The notes beneath the pieces were generated by a model. The model did not search any database. It worked only from the letters and a program-made list of their open reading frames with translations, and was not told where the DNA came from. Positions 1 to 7,730 of a stretch of 44,373 nt of DNA are shown in pieces; position 1 is the stretch's first letter; each line of letters opens with the position of its first letter. The position numbers and the translations under genes are program-made. This DNA is from an uncultured bacterium (GTDB lineage: Bacteria; Bacillota; Clostridia; Lachnospirales; Lachnospiraceae). The stretch is taken from positions 1-44,373 of the forward strand of contig CAMSTY010000026.1 in assembly GCA_947063875.1 (NCBI GenBank), in the 5' to 3' direction.

Positions 1-76
1 TTATCAAAAAATACAGGAAAAGGCTTTTGCAGTCATTAATGTATATAGATAAGGATAGGTGCTTCTTGATTTATAC

Positions 77-105
77 TTGTCGGCGGGTTTTTTTGCTGTT
101 ATAAT
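77..105 (+). promoter_or_regulatory. Putative sigmaA promoter of the restriction-modification pair
   Basis: TTGTCG (77-82) and TATAAT (100-105) are separated by 17 bases, so transcription would start near base 112 and give a leader of about 115 bases before the methyltransferase. The rest of 1-228 is AT-rich and holds no gene that I can support. No controller (C) gene is visible in front of the pair. The call rests on motif spacing only. Confidence 0.5.
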
Positions 106-228
106 GAAGACGGTAAATTGGAAGTTGTAGATGTATTATTTTGATAAAAGACATATTAAGAAGTAGTGTGTTAAACTGTCAGGCAAATGATATTTTAGAA
201 TTTATAATGGACATGGCGGGGAACAAGA

Positions 229-1134
229 ATGAATCCACAACAATTAACATTTGAATTTCAAAGTATTTTTGTAGATGAAATCAGTTTTGAAGAAGTACAT
301 AATCACAATTCCATGGCAATTTTGGGGGATTGTTTGGATGCCCTGAAAAAAATAAAAAATGATTCTATTCACTTGATTTTTGCAGATGCGCCTTATAATA
401 TTGGTAAGAATTTTGGAAATAACATTGACCATTGGGATACTGTTGATGCGTATGTCTCTTGGTGCAAAAAATGGATTGATGAATGTATGCGAGTGCTGAA
501 AGATAATGGAACCATGTATTTTATGACTGCAACTCAGCATATGCCGTATTTGGATATATATGTTGCAGAAAAATATAACGTTTTGTGTAGGATTGCATGG
601 ACATACGATAGTTCGGGAGTACAATCCAAAAAAATGTTTGGTTCTTTATACGAGCCAATTTTAATGATAAATAAAAGTTCCAAAGCGAAGTATACATTTA
701 ATTGTCAAGACATTCTTGTTGAAGCAAAAACAGGGGCGCATAGGAAACTGATTGATTATAGAAAGAATCCTCCACAGCCATATAGTACTGAAAAAGTGCC
801 CGGAAATGTTTGGGAGTTCAACAGGGTTCGTTTTAAGATGGAGGAATATGAAAACCATCCCACACAAAAACCGGAATCCATGCTTGAGAGAATTGTTAAG
901 GCATCATCTAATCCAGGAGATATTGTTTTGGACCCGTTTTCCGGCTCCTTTACAACCTCTGCGGTTGCAACCAAGCTGGGCAGAATTGGAATAGGCATTG
1001 ATATGAATGAAGAGTATTATGAAATCGGAATCAGGCGCACGGGTATTGCATCTGAATATAAAGGAAAGTCTCTTGTAAAAAAGAAGGTAAGAAAAACAAA
1101 TGCTAAATCTAAGTATGTCAGAGGAGAGAAATAG
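229..1134 (+). CDS. Adenine-specific DNA methyltransferase, YhdJ-like (probable ATGCAT specificity)
   Basis: A 301-residue DNA N6-adenine methyltransferase that would protect host DNA. The catalytic motif IV (DAPY, residues 53-56, followed by NIGKNF) comes before the SAM-binding motif I (DPFSGSFTT, near residue 235), which is the beta-class order with the target-recognition region in between. The stretches WTYDSSGVQ, LVEAKTG, DYRKNPPQPY, PGNVW and ENHPTQKPE closely match what I recall of E. coli YhdJ, which methylates ATGCAT, so that specificity is an inference. Motif IV reads DAPY where DPPY or NPPY is usual. The stop shares one base with the GTG start of the next gene. Base composition is clearly more AT-rich than the flanking genes, which suggests transfer. 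The ATG at 229 follows a weak GGCGGGG ribosome site. Confidence 0.9.
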   Translation: MNPQQLTFEFQSIFVDEISFEEVHNHNSMAILGDCLDALKKIKNDSIHLIFADAPYNIGKNFGNNIDHWDTVDAYVSWCKKWIDECMRVLKDNGTMYFMTATQHMPYLDIYVAEKYNVLCRIAWTYDSSGVQSKKMFGSLYEPILMINKSSKAKYTFNCQDILVEAKTGAHRKLIDYRKNPPQPYSTEKVPGNVWEFNRVRFKMEEYENHPTQKPESMLERIVKASSNPGDIVLDPFSGSFTTSAVATKLGRIGIGIDMNEEYYEIGIRRTGIASEYKGKSLVKKKVRKTNAKSKYVRGEK

Positions 1135-2222
1135 TGAAAATTACAGAAAGTTTTGTTGCAGATATTTTAAAGGAAGAATTTCCTGATGAGTTTCAGACAA
1201 TTTATGATAATAGTCATCTTTTGCAGTATCTTGACAAAAAGATGAAGGCTGTCCATGGAAACAGTAAAACTCGCCGCAGCCTTGCCAGCATCTATGCAAT
1301 CTACTCCATTTTGCATTTTTATCAGACGGATTTTTACCAAAACAAGGTTGGGTATAGGACATTTGAGGGTTATGACTATATGTATCTAGTTACCTATTAT
1401 ACGAGTTTGTATGGTGGGATAAAGCTTCAGAATCATGCACTTAATTCAAGGGTCAATGGTGAGTTCAGAAATAAATTTACAGATATTGCGAATGACTTAA
1501 TTATTATTAACAATGGTAAATACCTGATTCATATTGATTATATCTATGTGGAAGGTCATGATATCAGCAAAGTGTGTTGTAGGATTATTGAAAAATATAT
1601 TGGGTTGCTGATCAGGAAGGATCATGAATTAATTAGCATTCTATCAGAAATGCAGGAAACGACTGATTATTCTGAAAAGATATCAAAAATAAACGAATTA
1701 CTAACTGAAGATGCAGAAGCGAGAATTTTTGAAATAATTAGCTATGCTATATTGAGAAACCACTACAAAAATATTACGGTATATTTTGGGTATTCAAAGG
1801 ATACCATCGAAGAACTTCAACTACAGTTATATAAAACCGGACGCACGAATGCAAATGATGGAGGCATTGATTTTGTAATGCGTCCAGTGGGACGTTTTTT
1901 CCAAGTAACAGAAGTGAATAGATACGATAAATACTTATTAGATATTGACAAAGTAATGCACTTCCCCATTACTTTTGTCATCAAAACTAAAGCAACAAAA
2001 GCAACGGTGTTAGCTGATTTGGAGCACTATATCTCGGCAAGAACCAGCGGTATGGCGGTTTTGGAAGAAAGATATAGAAAGGCTATTGAGGATATTATTA
2101 CGATCAACGAACTGCAACAATGGATTACCGAGTTGGATGGAACAGACCTTGACGGTATTATCCGTGATATTGATGTTTATTATAAACTTGAAATGAACAT
2201 GGATGCCGAGGATGAAGAATAA
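1134..2222 (+). CDS. Putative type II restriction endonuclease partner of the methyltransferase
   Basis: A 362-residue protein starting with GTG at 1134, the last base of the methyltransferase stop (TAGTG), so the two are translationally coupled. I do not recognise the sequence as a named enzyme. Residues 190-270 contain an acidic region (EARIFEIISYAIL), then GGIDFVMRPVGRFFQVTEV. This resembles a PD-(D/E)XK nuclease core (a Glu on a helix, Asp after GG, and a variant E/Q-x-x pair on the next strand). Position beside a YhdJ-like methylase, matching AT-rich composition and coupling argue for the cognate endonuclease, perhaps cutting ATGCAT (NsiI/AvaIII type). Function is inferred from context. 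A stem-loop terminator follows directly. Confidence 0.65.
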   Translation: MKITESFVADILKEEFPDEFQTIYDNSHLLQYLDKKMKAVHGNSKTRRSLASIYAIYSILHFYQTDFYQNKVGYRTFEGYDYMYLVTYYTSLYGGIKLQNHALNSRVNGEFRNKFTDIANDLIIINNGKYLIHIDYIYVEGHDISKVCCRIIEKYIGLLIRKDHELISILSEMQETTDYSEKISKINELLTEDAEARIFEIISYAILRNHYKNITVYFGYSKDTIEELQLQLYKTGRTNANDGGIDFVMRPVGRFFQVTEVNRYDKYLLDIDKVMHFPITFVIKTKATKATVLADLEHYISARTSGMAVLEERYRKAIEDIITINELQQWITELDGTDLDGIIRDIDVYYKLEMNMDAEDEE

Positions 2223-2243
2223 GAGGAAAATCTGTTGAGAAGT

Positions 2244-2282
2244 GTCAGATATAGCGGTTGAACTGCTGTATCTGGCATTTTT
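2244..2282 (+). terminator. Rho-independent terminator of the restriction-modification pair
   Basis: A 13-pair stem (TGTCAGATATAGC with GCTGTATCTGGCA, two G-U pairs) is followed by a short T run. It lies between the endonuclease stop and the convergent padR stop, so it ends transcription of the rightward operon. Confidence 0.75.
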
Positions 2283-2814
2283 AAAGTTTTGGGTATTTGC
2301 CTGTCATTGAAGAAATCCATGTTTCGATTGCCTGAGTAAGCGTCATTTGCTGCTGCAAAACAGCCATACCGTTTTCTGGAATGTCTGGCGCATTCTCTTT
2401 TGCAGAAAGGTTTTCTTCCAGAAAAGATTTTAACTCTCGGATATTGTTTTCAATATGTGCCAGACATGTTCTCTGGTTTTCCTGTGAAAGGCTGTCTAAA
2501 TTAACGATTACCGCATTGAAGTCCAGATAGATGTTGACAGATTTCGCGGCGATTTCCAACATAAGTTTTTCAAATTCTTTTTCTCCCTGCTCGGTCAAAG
2601 AATAAACTGCTTTTTCTGGCATTTTTCCTTCTTTTTTCACATGGCTTTTGATAAAACCTTTTTCTTCCAGTTGAATAACTTTTTTGTAGATGGAGGGGGT
2701 GCTGATTTTCACCCACTTGGAAATGTTGCGGTATTCTACCAGTTTTTGAATATCATAGGCGCTTAAAGCTTCTTTTTTTAACATACCCAGTACGATTAAA
2801 TCGATTGCAGTCAT
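2281..2814 (-). CDS. PadR-family transcriptional regulator
   Basis: A winged-helix PadR regulator of 177 residues, probably a repressor of the divergent MATE exporter. The N-terminal PadR domain (residues 1-90) shows MTAIDLIVLGMLKKEALSAY, the winged-helix segment ISTPSIYKKVIQLEEKGFI and YSLTEQGEKEFEKL. The C-terminal part is a helical dimerisation region. An upstream in-frame ATG exists (2880), but the ATG at 2814 has an AAAGGAGG ribosome site at the right distance and starts exactly where PadR proteins start. Two copies of an ATAAT-centred palindrome occupy the intergenic region and are probably its operators, implying autoregulation. Confidence 0.88.
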   Translation of the reverse strand: MTAIDLIVLGMLKKEALSAYDIQKLVEYRNISKWVKISTPSIYKKVIQLEEKGFIKSHVKKEGKMPEKAVYSLTEQGEKEFEKLMLEIAAKSVNIYLDFNAVIVNLDSLSQENQRTCLAHIENNIRELKSFLEENLSAKENAPDIPENGMAVLQQQMTLTQAIETWISSMTGKYPKL

Positions 2815-2844
2815 AGTTTTGCCTCCTTTTTGTGCTTGACAGAC

Positions 2845-2900
2845 ACTATAAATTATAGTAGTATATCTTCTGTTATGCAACTACTATAATTTATAGTAGT
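2845..2900. promoter_or_regulatory. Twin palindromic operators between padR and the MATE gene
   Basis: ACTACTATAA-T-TTATAGTAGT (2880-2900) is a perfect 21-base palindrome. A second, slightly shorter copy, ACTATAA-A-TTATAGT followed by AGT, occupies 2845-2862. The centres are 38 bases apart. They sit between divergent start codons, overlap the probable promoters, and are the natural binding sites for the adjacent PadR protein. The repeats are visible; the assignment to PadR is inferred. Confidence 0.75.
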
Positions 2901-2938
2901 ATAAAATAGTGCAAAATCAAAGAGAAGGAGTTTAAGAG

Positions 2939-4318
2939 ATGAATGAGGAAAACAAGAATGAGGGAAACAAGAAAATGGAACTTTTGAGAAATGCTCCTGT
3001 GTCCAGGGCGCTTTTTGCACTGGGCCTGCCAACCATGGTCGGTATGCTGATTAATGCCCTGTATAATCTGGCGGATACTTATTTTGTTGGCGGGTTGGGC
3101 ACAGAGCAGATGGGGGCAGTTACGGTGGCTTTTCCGCTGGGACAGATCGTCGTAGGTTTGGGACTGTTATTTGGAAATGGCGCGGCCGCCTATCTTTCGA
3201 GATTGTTGGGAAGCAGAGACGGGGACACTGCGAATAAGGTAGCCAGTACTGCCTTATACAGCAGTGTATGGCTGGGGGCAGTCCTTATTGTTGGCTCTCT
3301 GGTTTTTCTGAAATCGATTCTGAAGCAGATGGGGGCGCTGGAAAGTGTTATGCCTTATGCAATTGCTTATACACGTATCTATATTACATTTTCGATTTTT
3401 AATGTGTTCAATGTCACTATGAATAATATTGTATCAAGCGAGGGCGCTGCAAAAACGGCTATGGGTGCGTTGATGGCAGGCGCTTTGCTGAATGTTGCGC
3501 TGGACCCGGTTCTTATTTATGTGTTGGATTTTGGGATTGTGGGCGCGGCTGCTGCCACGGCTGCTTCGCAGATGGTTTCTGCCTTGATTTATCTGATCTA
3601 TATTTTGCGGAAAAAGAGTATGTTTCGTTTCCATGTTAAAGATTGTTCTTTTTCCAGAGAGATTATATTTGAAATTCTGAAAATAGGAATTCCTACCATG
3701 ATATTTCAGATTCTGAGCAGTATGTCGATCGGCATGATAAACAATGCAGCAAACAGATACGGAAATTCAGCTCTTGCGGCTATGGGGCCGGTTACAAAAA
3801 TTATGTCCATGGGAACCCTGGTGGTTTTTGGATTTTTGAAAGGATTTCAGCCGATTGCCGGGTTTAGTTATGGGGCCAGAAAGTTTAAACGTCTGCATGA
3901 AGCGATTAAAATATCGGTTATCTGGTCAACTGTGTTTTGTGTGATTTTTGGGTTAACAGCGGTTCTGTTTTCCACACAGATTTTATCTTTATTTACTAAA
4001 GATGACTGGGACTTGATCCGTATTGGTTCTGCCGCGCTGCGGGCAAATGGCTTTTCCTTCCTGTTTTTTGGATTTTATACGGTGTATTCTTTTCTGTTTC
4101 TTGTAATGGGAAGGGCAAGAGAAGGCTGTATTCTGGGCGCCTGCAGACAGGGGATTTGTTTCTTTCCTGCCATTTTGCTGCTTCCCATGGCCTGGGGGTT
4201 AAATGGGGTTCTCTATGCTCAGCCGGTTGCAGATATTTTGGCTGCCGGTATTGCTCTGATTATGGCTTTGAATCTTCATAAAAAATTAGAGTGTATGGAG
4301 GCGGGGGATTTTTCTTGA
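2939..4318 (+). CDS. MATE-family multidrug/Na+ efflux transporter
   Basis: A 459-residue membrane transporter with the pattern of about twelve hydrophobic segments of the MATE family (NorM/DinF/MepA type). The N-terminal segment APVSRALFALGLPTMVGMLI, then NALYNLADTYFVGGLGTEQMGA, is a MATE signature, and the second half repeats the fold (KIGIPTMIFQILSSMSIGMINN, FGFLKGFQPIAGFSYGA). It would export cationic drugs or metabolites using a Na+ or H+ gradient. An AGAAGGAG site precedes the ATG at 2939. It is divergent from padR and shares its operators, so induction by a PadR ligand is likely. The substrate cannot be told. Confidence 0.92.
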   Translation: MNEENKNEGNKKMELLRNAPVSRALFALGLPTMVGMLINALYNLADTYFVGGLGTEQMGAVTVAFPLGQIVVGLGLLFGNGAAAYLSRLLGSRDGDTANKVASTALYSSVWLGAVLIVGSLVFLKSILKQMGALESVMPYAIAYTRIYITFSIFNVFNVTMNNIVSSEGAAKTAMGALMAGALLNVALDPVLIYVLDFGIVGAAAATAASQMVSALIYLIYILRKKSMFRFHVKDCSFSREIIFEILKIGIPTMIFQILSSMSIGMINNAANRYGNSALAAMGPVTKIMSMGTLVVFGFLKGFQPIAGFSYGARKFKRLHEAIKISVIWSTVFCVIFGLTAVLFSTQILSLFTKDDWDLIRIGSAALRANGFSFLFFGFYTVYSFLFLVMGRAREGCILGACRQGICFFPAILLLPMAWGLNGVLYAQPVADILAAGIALIMALNLHKKLECMEAGDFS

Positions 4319-4374
4319 AAAGATATCTGCCAACATGATAGAATGGAAAATAAAACGGCAGCAGGAGGAATGAA

Positions 4375-5211
4375 ATGATACGGATTACGGCGCTTATGGA
4401 TAATGAGGCTTCTGCCAACAAAGCTTTGCTGCACCAGCATGGGTTGTCTTTTCTGGTGGAGAGGGATGGGGACAATACCCGCATTCTTTTTGATTGCGGC
4501 CAGGGGGAGGCTGTGTGTCAGAATGCCAGGAGGCTGGGGAGAGATCTTGCGGCGCTTGACGGGGTGGTGTTAAGTCACAGTCATTATGACCATGCTGCCG
4601 GCTACCGGGACCTTCTGGAACAGGGAATGGGCAGTCGGATTCTTTATACAGGCCCCCGTTTTTTTGAGCCGAAATATGCCAGAAAGGGGTTATGTTTTTC
4701 TGATCTTTCGGCTGGTTTTGATGAGGGTTTTTTGAAAAAATGTCAGGTGGAATACCGGGTATGTGAAGGGAAAAGGGAGCTGGCGGAGGGAATGTGGCTG
4801 GTGGGAGATTTTCCAAGAAAATGGGAGTTTGAGAAGATTCCGGAGCGGTTTGTGCGGTGGACGAAGGAAGGGATGGTTTCCGATGATTTTGGGGATGAGA
4901 TTTGCCTGGCGCTGGAGTTGAAGGAGGGGTTGGCGGTTCTGGCAGGCTGTTCCCATCCGGGGATTCTTAATATGGTGGAACATGTCAAAGAGATTTTTGG
5001 CAGACCGGTGTATGCCCTGTTTGGGGGAACCCACTTAAAGGAAGCGGATGAGGAGCGGATTCGTCTGACAGTGGAACATCTGAAGGCGGCGGGAGTCAGG
5101 ATTCTGGGGATGAATCATTGTTCCGGCAGACTGGCGAAGGAATGGATTGACAGGGATTTGCAGATGCAGAGTTGTTATATGGCGGTGGGGGACTGCGTGT
5201 TTTTGGAGTAG
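4375..5211 (+). CDS. MBL-fold metallo-hydrolase
   Basis: A 278-residue metallo-beta-lactamase-fold protein. The metal-binding motif is HSHYDHAAG (near residue 67), with further ligands in GCSHPGI (near residue 192) and a late His in GMNHCSG. The layout fits the dihydropterin/MJ0301-like group of MBL proteins with DCGQG in the first strand. Its substrate is unknown, and the family includes hydrolases and oxidoreductase-like enzymes. It lies 57 bases after the MATE stop on the same strand with no terminator between, so it may be co-transcribed. The AGGAGG site before the ATG at 4375 supports the start. Confidence 0.87.
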   Translation: MIRITALMDNEASANKALLHQHGLSFLVERDGDNTRILFDCGQGEAVCQNARRLGRDLAALDGVVLSHSHYDHAAGYRDLLEQGMGSRILYTGPRFFEPKYARKGLCFSDLSAGFDEGFLKKCQVEYRVCEGKRELAEGMWLVGDFPRKWEFEKIPERFVRWTKEGMVSDDFGDEICLALELKEGLAVLAGCSHPGILNMVEHVKEIFGRPVYALFGGTHLKEADEERIRLTVEHLKAAGVRILGMNHCSGRLAKEWIDRDLQMQSCYMAVGDCVFLE

Positions 5212-5516
5212 TAATTACCATCTGGTATACAGTGAATAACAAACGGAGACTTCTGAAATAAGGGGATTCTTTTTATAATAGAGTTAAGATCAGGAAATGA
5301 GACTTTTGAGATTTGAATGGAGTGTCAGTGAAAAAGCGATCTGCGGGGCGGCAAAAGGAGAGCCTGGTGGGGACGGATATAGGAAAAGGAAAAGCACCAG
5401 GGAACGGGAAAGGAAAAACCCTGGCGTTTTTCGTTGTGGCGGAAAGAAGAGTATCAGCAGGGAGCATGACCGAGAATGCCGCTTTTGGGGAGAGTGCAAA
5501 AGCACGAGGAGAGACG

Positions 5517-5879
5517 ATGTACATTTTGGTATGGTGGATGGTGACGGCAGGGACCTGGTATCTGGCAGGGCTATATCAGATGGGGATTCTGAGTCTGATT
5601 TTTCTGGCAGAGGTGCTGCTGTTTGTGGGGATGCTTCCCTGTTCCCTTTGTGTGAAAAGGGGAATAGGGGCAGTGCTGGCCTTGGGGGAGGAATATGTAA
5701 ATTGTGGTCAGAAGTGGGAAGGATATGTCCGGATTGAGAATCGGATTACAGCTGCAGCAGTGATTTTGAAGAATGAATTTTTGAAAATGGGGCAGGAGAG
5801 CATATGCTTTCCTGCCGAGTTGCTTTTGGGACAGAAAAAAGGTTCCCACATGAATGACTGGGAATCATTTATGGTGTGA
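5517..5879 (+). pseudogene. Remnant of a membrane-anchored protein (truncated)
   Basis: An open frame of 120 codons from ATG 5517 (AGGAGA ribosome site at about 5508). It begins with two closely spaced hydrophobic segments (YILVWWMVTAGTWYLAGLY; LSLIFLAEVLLFVGMLPC) followed by GQKWEGYVRIENR. That arrangement resembles the first 80 residues of DUF58-type proteins, but the remaining several hundred residues are missing and the frame runs into a hairpin and stops. The same frame stays open upstream (5313) with low-complexity Lys/Gly-rich sequence that does not look coding. I read it as a 3'-truncated gene, but it could be a small expressed membrane protein. 5212-5516 holds no other feature I can support. 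Confidence 0.4.
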
Positions 5880-5889
5880 GAACCTTTTT
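5836..5889. terminator. Bidirectional terminator
   Basis: AAAAAGGTTC (5836-5845) pairs with GAACCTTTTT (5880-5889), and CACA/TGTG extends the stem. It has T runs in both directions. It separates the rightward remnant from the leftward cupin gene and can serve both. Confidence 0.7.
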
Positions 5890-5910
5890 GCGGGGTTATT
5901 CGGAAAATAG

Positions 5911-6267
5911 TTATTTCTGGCGAATAATAATGGCAAAGACTTCCGCTGCCTGTTCAGATCGGTTTTCCAGAAAGTGAACATGGCCGTTTCCGGTGAAGCT
6001 GACGTCGCCGGCCTTCATGAGGACCTCATGGCCCGGATCGCCGCTGGCCACCTCTCCCTGGATGATATAGTAGATTTCCGCGTCCACCCCGCTTTCGTGG
6101 GAATGGGGGCCAATACTGACGCCGGGATTTATAGTCATGACCAGACACATGGTAGTTATTCCCAGTGTCTCGGCCTTTTCTAAAAGGTGGCGCACAAAAA
6201 TCAGTCCGGTACCGTCCCGCACATTTTCGCGAAGCTGGATTCTCTGTTCTTCCTTTGCTTTATACAT
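5911..6267 (-). CDS. Cupin-domain protein
   Basis: A 118-residue single-domain cupin beta-barrel. Motif 1 is visible as PGVSIGPHSHESGVDAEIYYI followed by IQGEV, and motif 2 as AGDVSFTGNGHVHFLENR, giving the usual His/His/Glu and His metal ligands. Such small cupins act as isomerases, dioxygenases or sugar/auxiliary binding proteins; the role here is unknown. The ATG at 6267 has an AGGAG site nine bases upstream. An in-frame ATG at 6294 lacks one. It is divergent from the broken crotonase at 6470. Confidence 0.82.
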   Translation of the reverse strand: MYKAKEEQRIQLRENVRDGTGLIFVRHLLEKAETLGITTMCLVMTINPGVSIGPHSHESGVDAEIYYIIQGEVASGDPGHEVLMKAGDVSFTGNGHVHFLENRSEQAAEVFAIIIRQK

Positions 6268-6469
6268 GATGGTTTTCTCCTGAATTTTTATCACAAATGG
6301 ATTGCATGACAGGCTGCGACAGAAAAATCTTTCTGACGTTTTTTATAGTCTATCACAGAATAATTCGGAATCAAAATAAGAATATTGTATAAGAACATAC
6401 GGTTTCTTTATTTCACTTCATTGCAAATAATAGCTAAAATAAAAGAAAAAAGAAAGAGGTGACTTGGAA

Positions 6470-6802
6470 ATGAAGTACAGGACTGAATATCCGGGGGTGA
6501 TTCATTTTGAGCAAAAGGGGCATGTGGCTTATCTGACCTTTGACAATCCCAAAACCCTCAATGCCCTGAATCTGGACACATTTGCTTCCATCAATGAACT
6601 TTTTGACCAGATGGCGGCGGATGAGGATATCTGGGGGGTGATTCTGACAGGCGCCGGGAGAAGCTTTGTGGCCGGCGCGGATCTTCAGGATGAGAAAATG
6701 AAGGTTTCGGACCCGGCGAATATTCCGCCTCTGCCTCGGAGGGAATCGCCACCACACTTTTTCTGTTCGTATCCATCATCGCCTATATGCAGTGGCAGGT
6801 GA
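6470..6802 (+). pseudogene. Crotonase/enoyl-CoA hydratase fragment (N-terminal part only)
   Basis: The frame from ATG 6470 (AAAGAGGTGA site upstream) encodes the first ~88 residues of a crotonase: VAYLTFDNPKTLNALNLDTF, then WGVILTGAGRSFVAGADLQ, the acyl-CoA oxyanion-hole segment. After about base 6735 the similarity ends abruptly and the frame continues into DNA that reads as a membrane permease in another frame, stopping at 6802. About two thirds of a normal 260-residue enoyl-CoA hydratase is missing, including the second catalytic region. This looks like a deletion scar and the product is unlikely to be active. Confidence 0.8.
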
Positions 6803-7497
6803 AGCACTGGCAGAAAAAGGGGATTGTTTTTGAGGACAGGCCCGAGGAGGAGGAAGAGGAAGCCTCAAGAGAGGGTTTGCCCTCATTTCCGGAGGCGGTG
6901 CTTCCTATTGCGGTAGTTTTGGTGCTTTATAATGTATTTAACATTCCGGTTGCCGTTTCCATGCTTGCTGCGGTGGCATTGATTATTCTGATTCGGTTCA
7001 AGCGTTTCGGATTGGCCAAGTGGCTGGATATTGCGGAAAAAAGCCTTTATGAGGGAGTGGTTCCGGCATTGAACCTTTCTGTTATGGGCGGATTGGGAGC
7101 CGTGGTTGCCCTGACACCCTTTTATCAGCGTCTGCTTCTCTGGGTGGGGCAGACCAGTATCAATCCCTATATGCTGTGCTGGGGAGGAGGCGCGCTGATG
7201 GCCGGTATCATCGGCTCCAGCACCTCGGCGATTTCCACCTTGGTACCGAATATCCAGCCTCTTCTGGAAGGGTATGTGGCAAATGGCTACAATATGGGGG
7301 TGATGCACAGGCTGATCTGTGTTGGCTCCGTGTCTCTGGACTCCCTTCCTCATAATGGTTCCCTGATGGCATGCTGCTCTTTGCTGCATACCACAGTGAA
7401 GGAATCTTATCTTCCGATTTTTGTCACCTGCACCTTGCTGCCGGTGCTGGCAGGCGTGTGTGTGACGCTGCCGCTTTCGCTGATGGGATTTATTTAA
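6736..7497 (+). pseudogene. GntP-family permease fragment (C-terminal part only)
   Basis: From codon 6736 (SEGIATT) to the stop at 7497 the DNA encodes about 253 residues of a GntP/CitM-like secondary permease. It has a hydrophilic acidic loop (EDRPEEEEEEAS), then hydrophobic segments including ALNLSVMGGLGAVVALTPF, GIIGSSTSAISTLVPNIQPL and DSLPHNGSLMACC, typical of the C-terminal half of the family. The first ~190 residues are absent, and reading upstream in this frame meets a stop at 6691. The first ATG (6787) has no good ribosome site. It is fused out of frame to the crotonase fragment, so one deletion probably removed the end of one gene and the start of the other. Confidence 0.78.
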
Positions 7498-7546
7498 GCT
7501 TGTTTAAAACAGAGTTTGATGAGGCCGTTGCGCTGATGGTGAGGAT

Positions 7547-7570
7547 CAAAGGCGCGGCGGCCTTTGTTTG
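7547..7570 (+). terminator. Rho-independent terminator after the permease fragment
   Basis: CAAAGGC and GCCTTTG form a stem with a short GC-rich loop, followed by a T-rich stretch (TTTGATTT). It ends any transcript through the GntP remnant before cbiA. Confidence 0.55.
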
Positions 7571-7730
7571 ATTTGACAGAAAACCACAGATCATCCTTCT
7601 GGAAAAACGCTTGCTGCCTCAGATGCTCCTGTGCTATATTGAATTTACTTATCAATAATATTATTATGGCGGCTGTTATAATCGTTATAATTTAGAGAAA
7701 AGCCAGAGACGCCGCCAAAGGAGAAAAGGC

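Noticed and set aside
203-208. Second TATAAT just before the methylase gene
   Set aside because: No matching -35 box at 16-18 bases; the promoter at 77-105 is better.
7567-7730. Cobalamin riboswitch in front of cbiA
   Set aside because: The conserved box sequences of that riboswitch are not recognisable in the upstream 160 bases.
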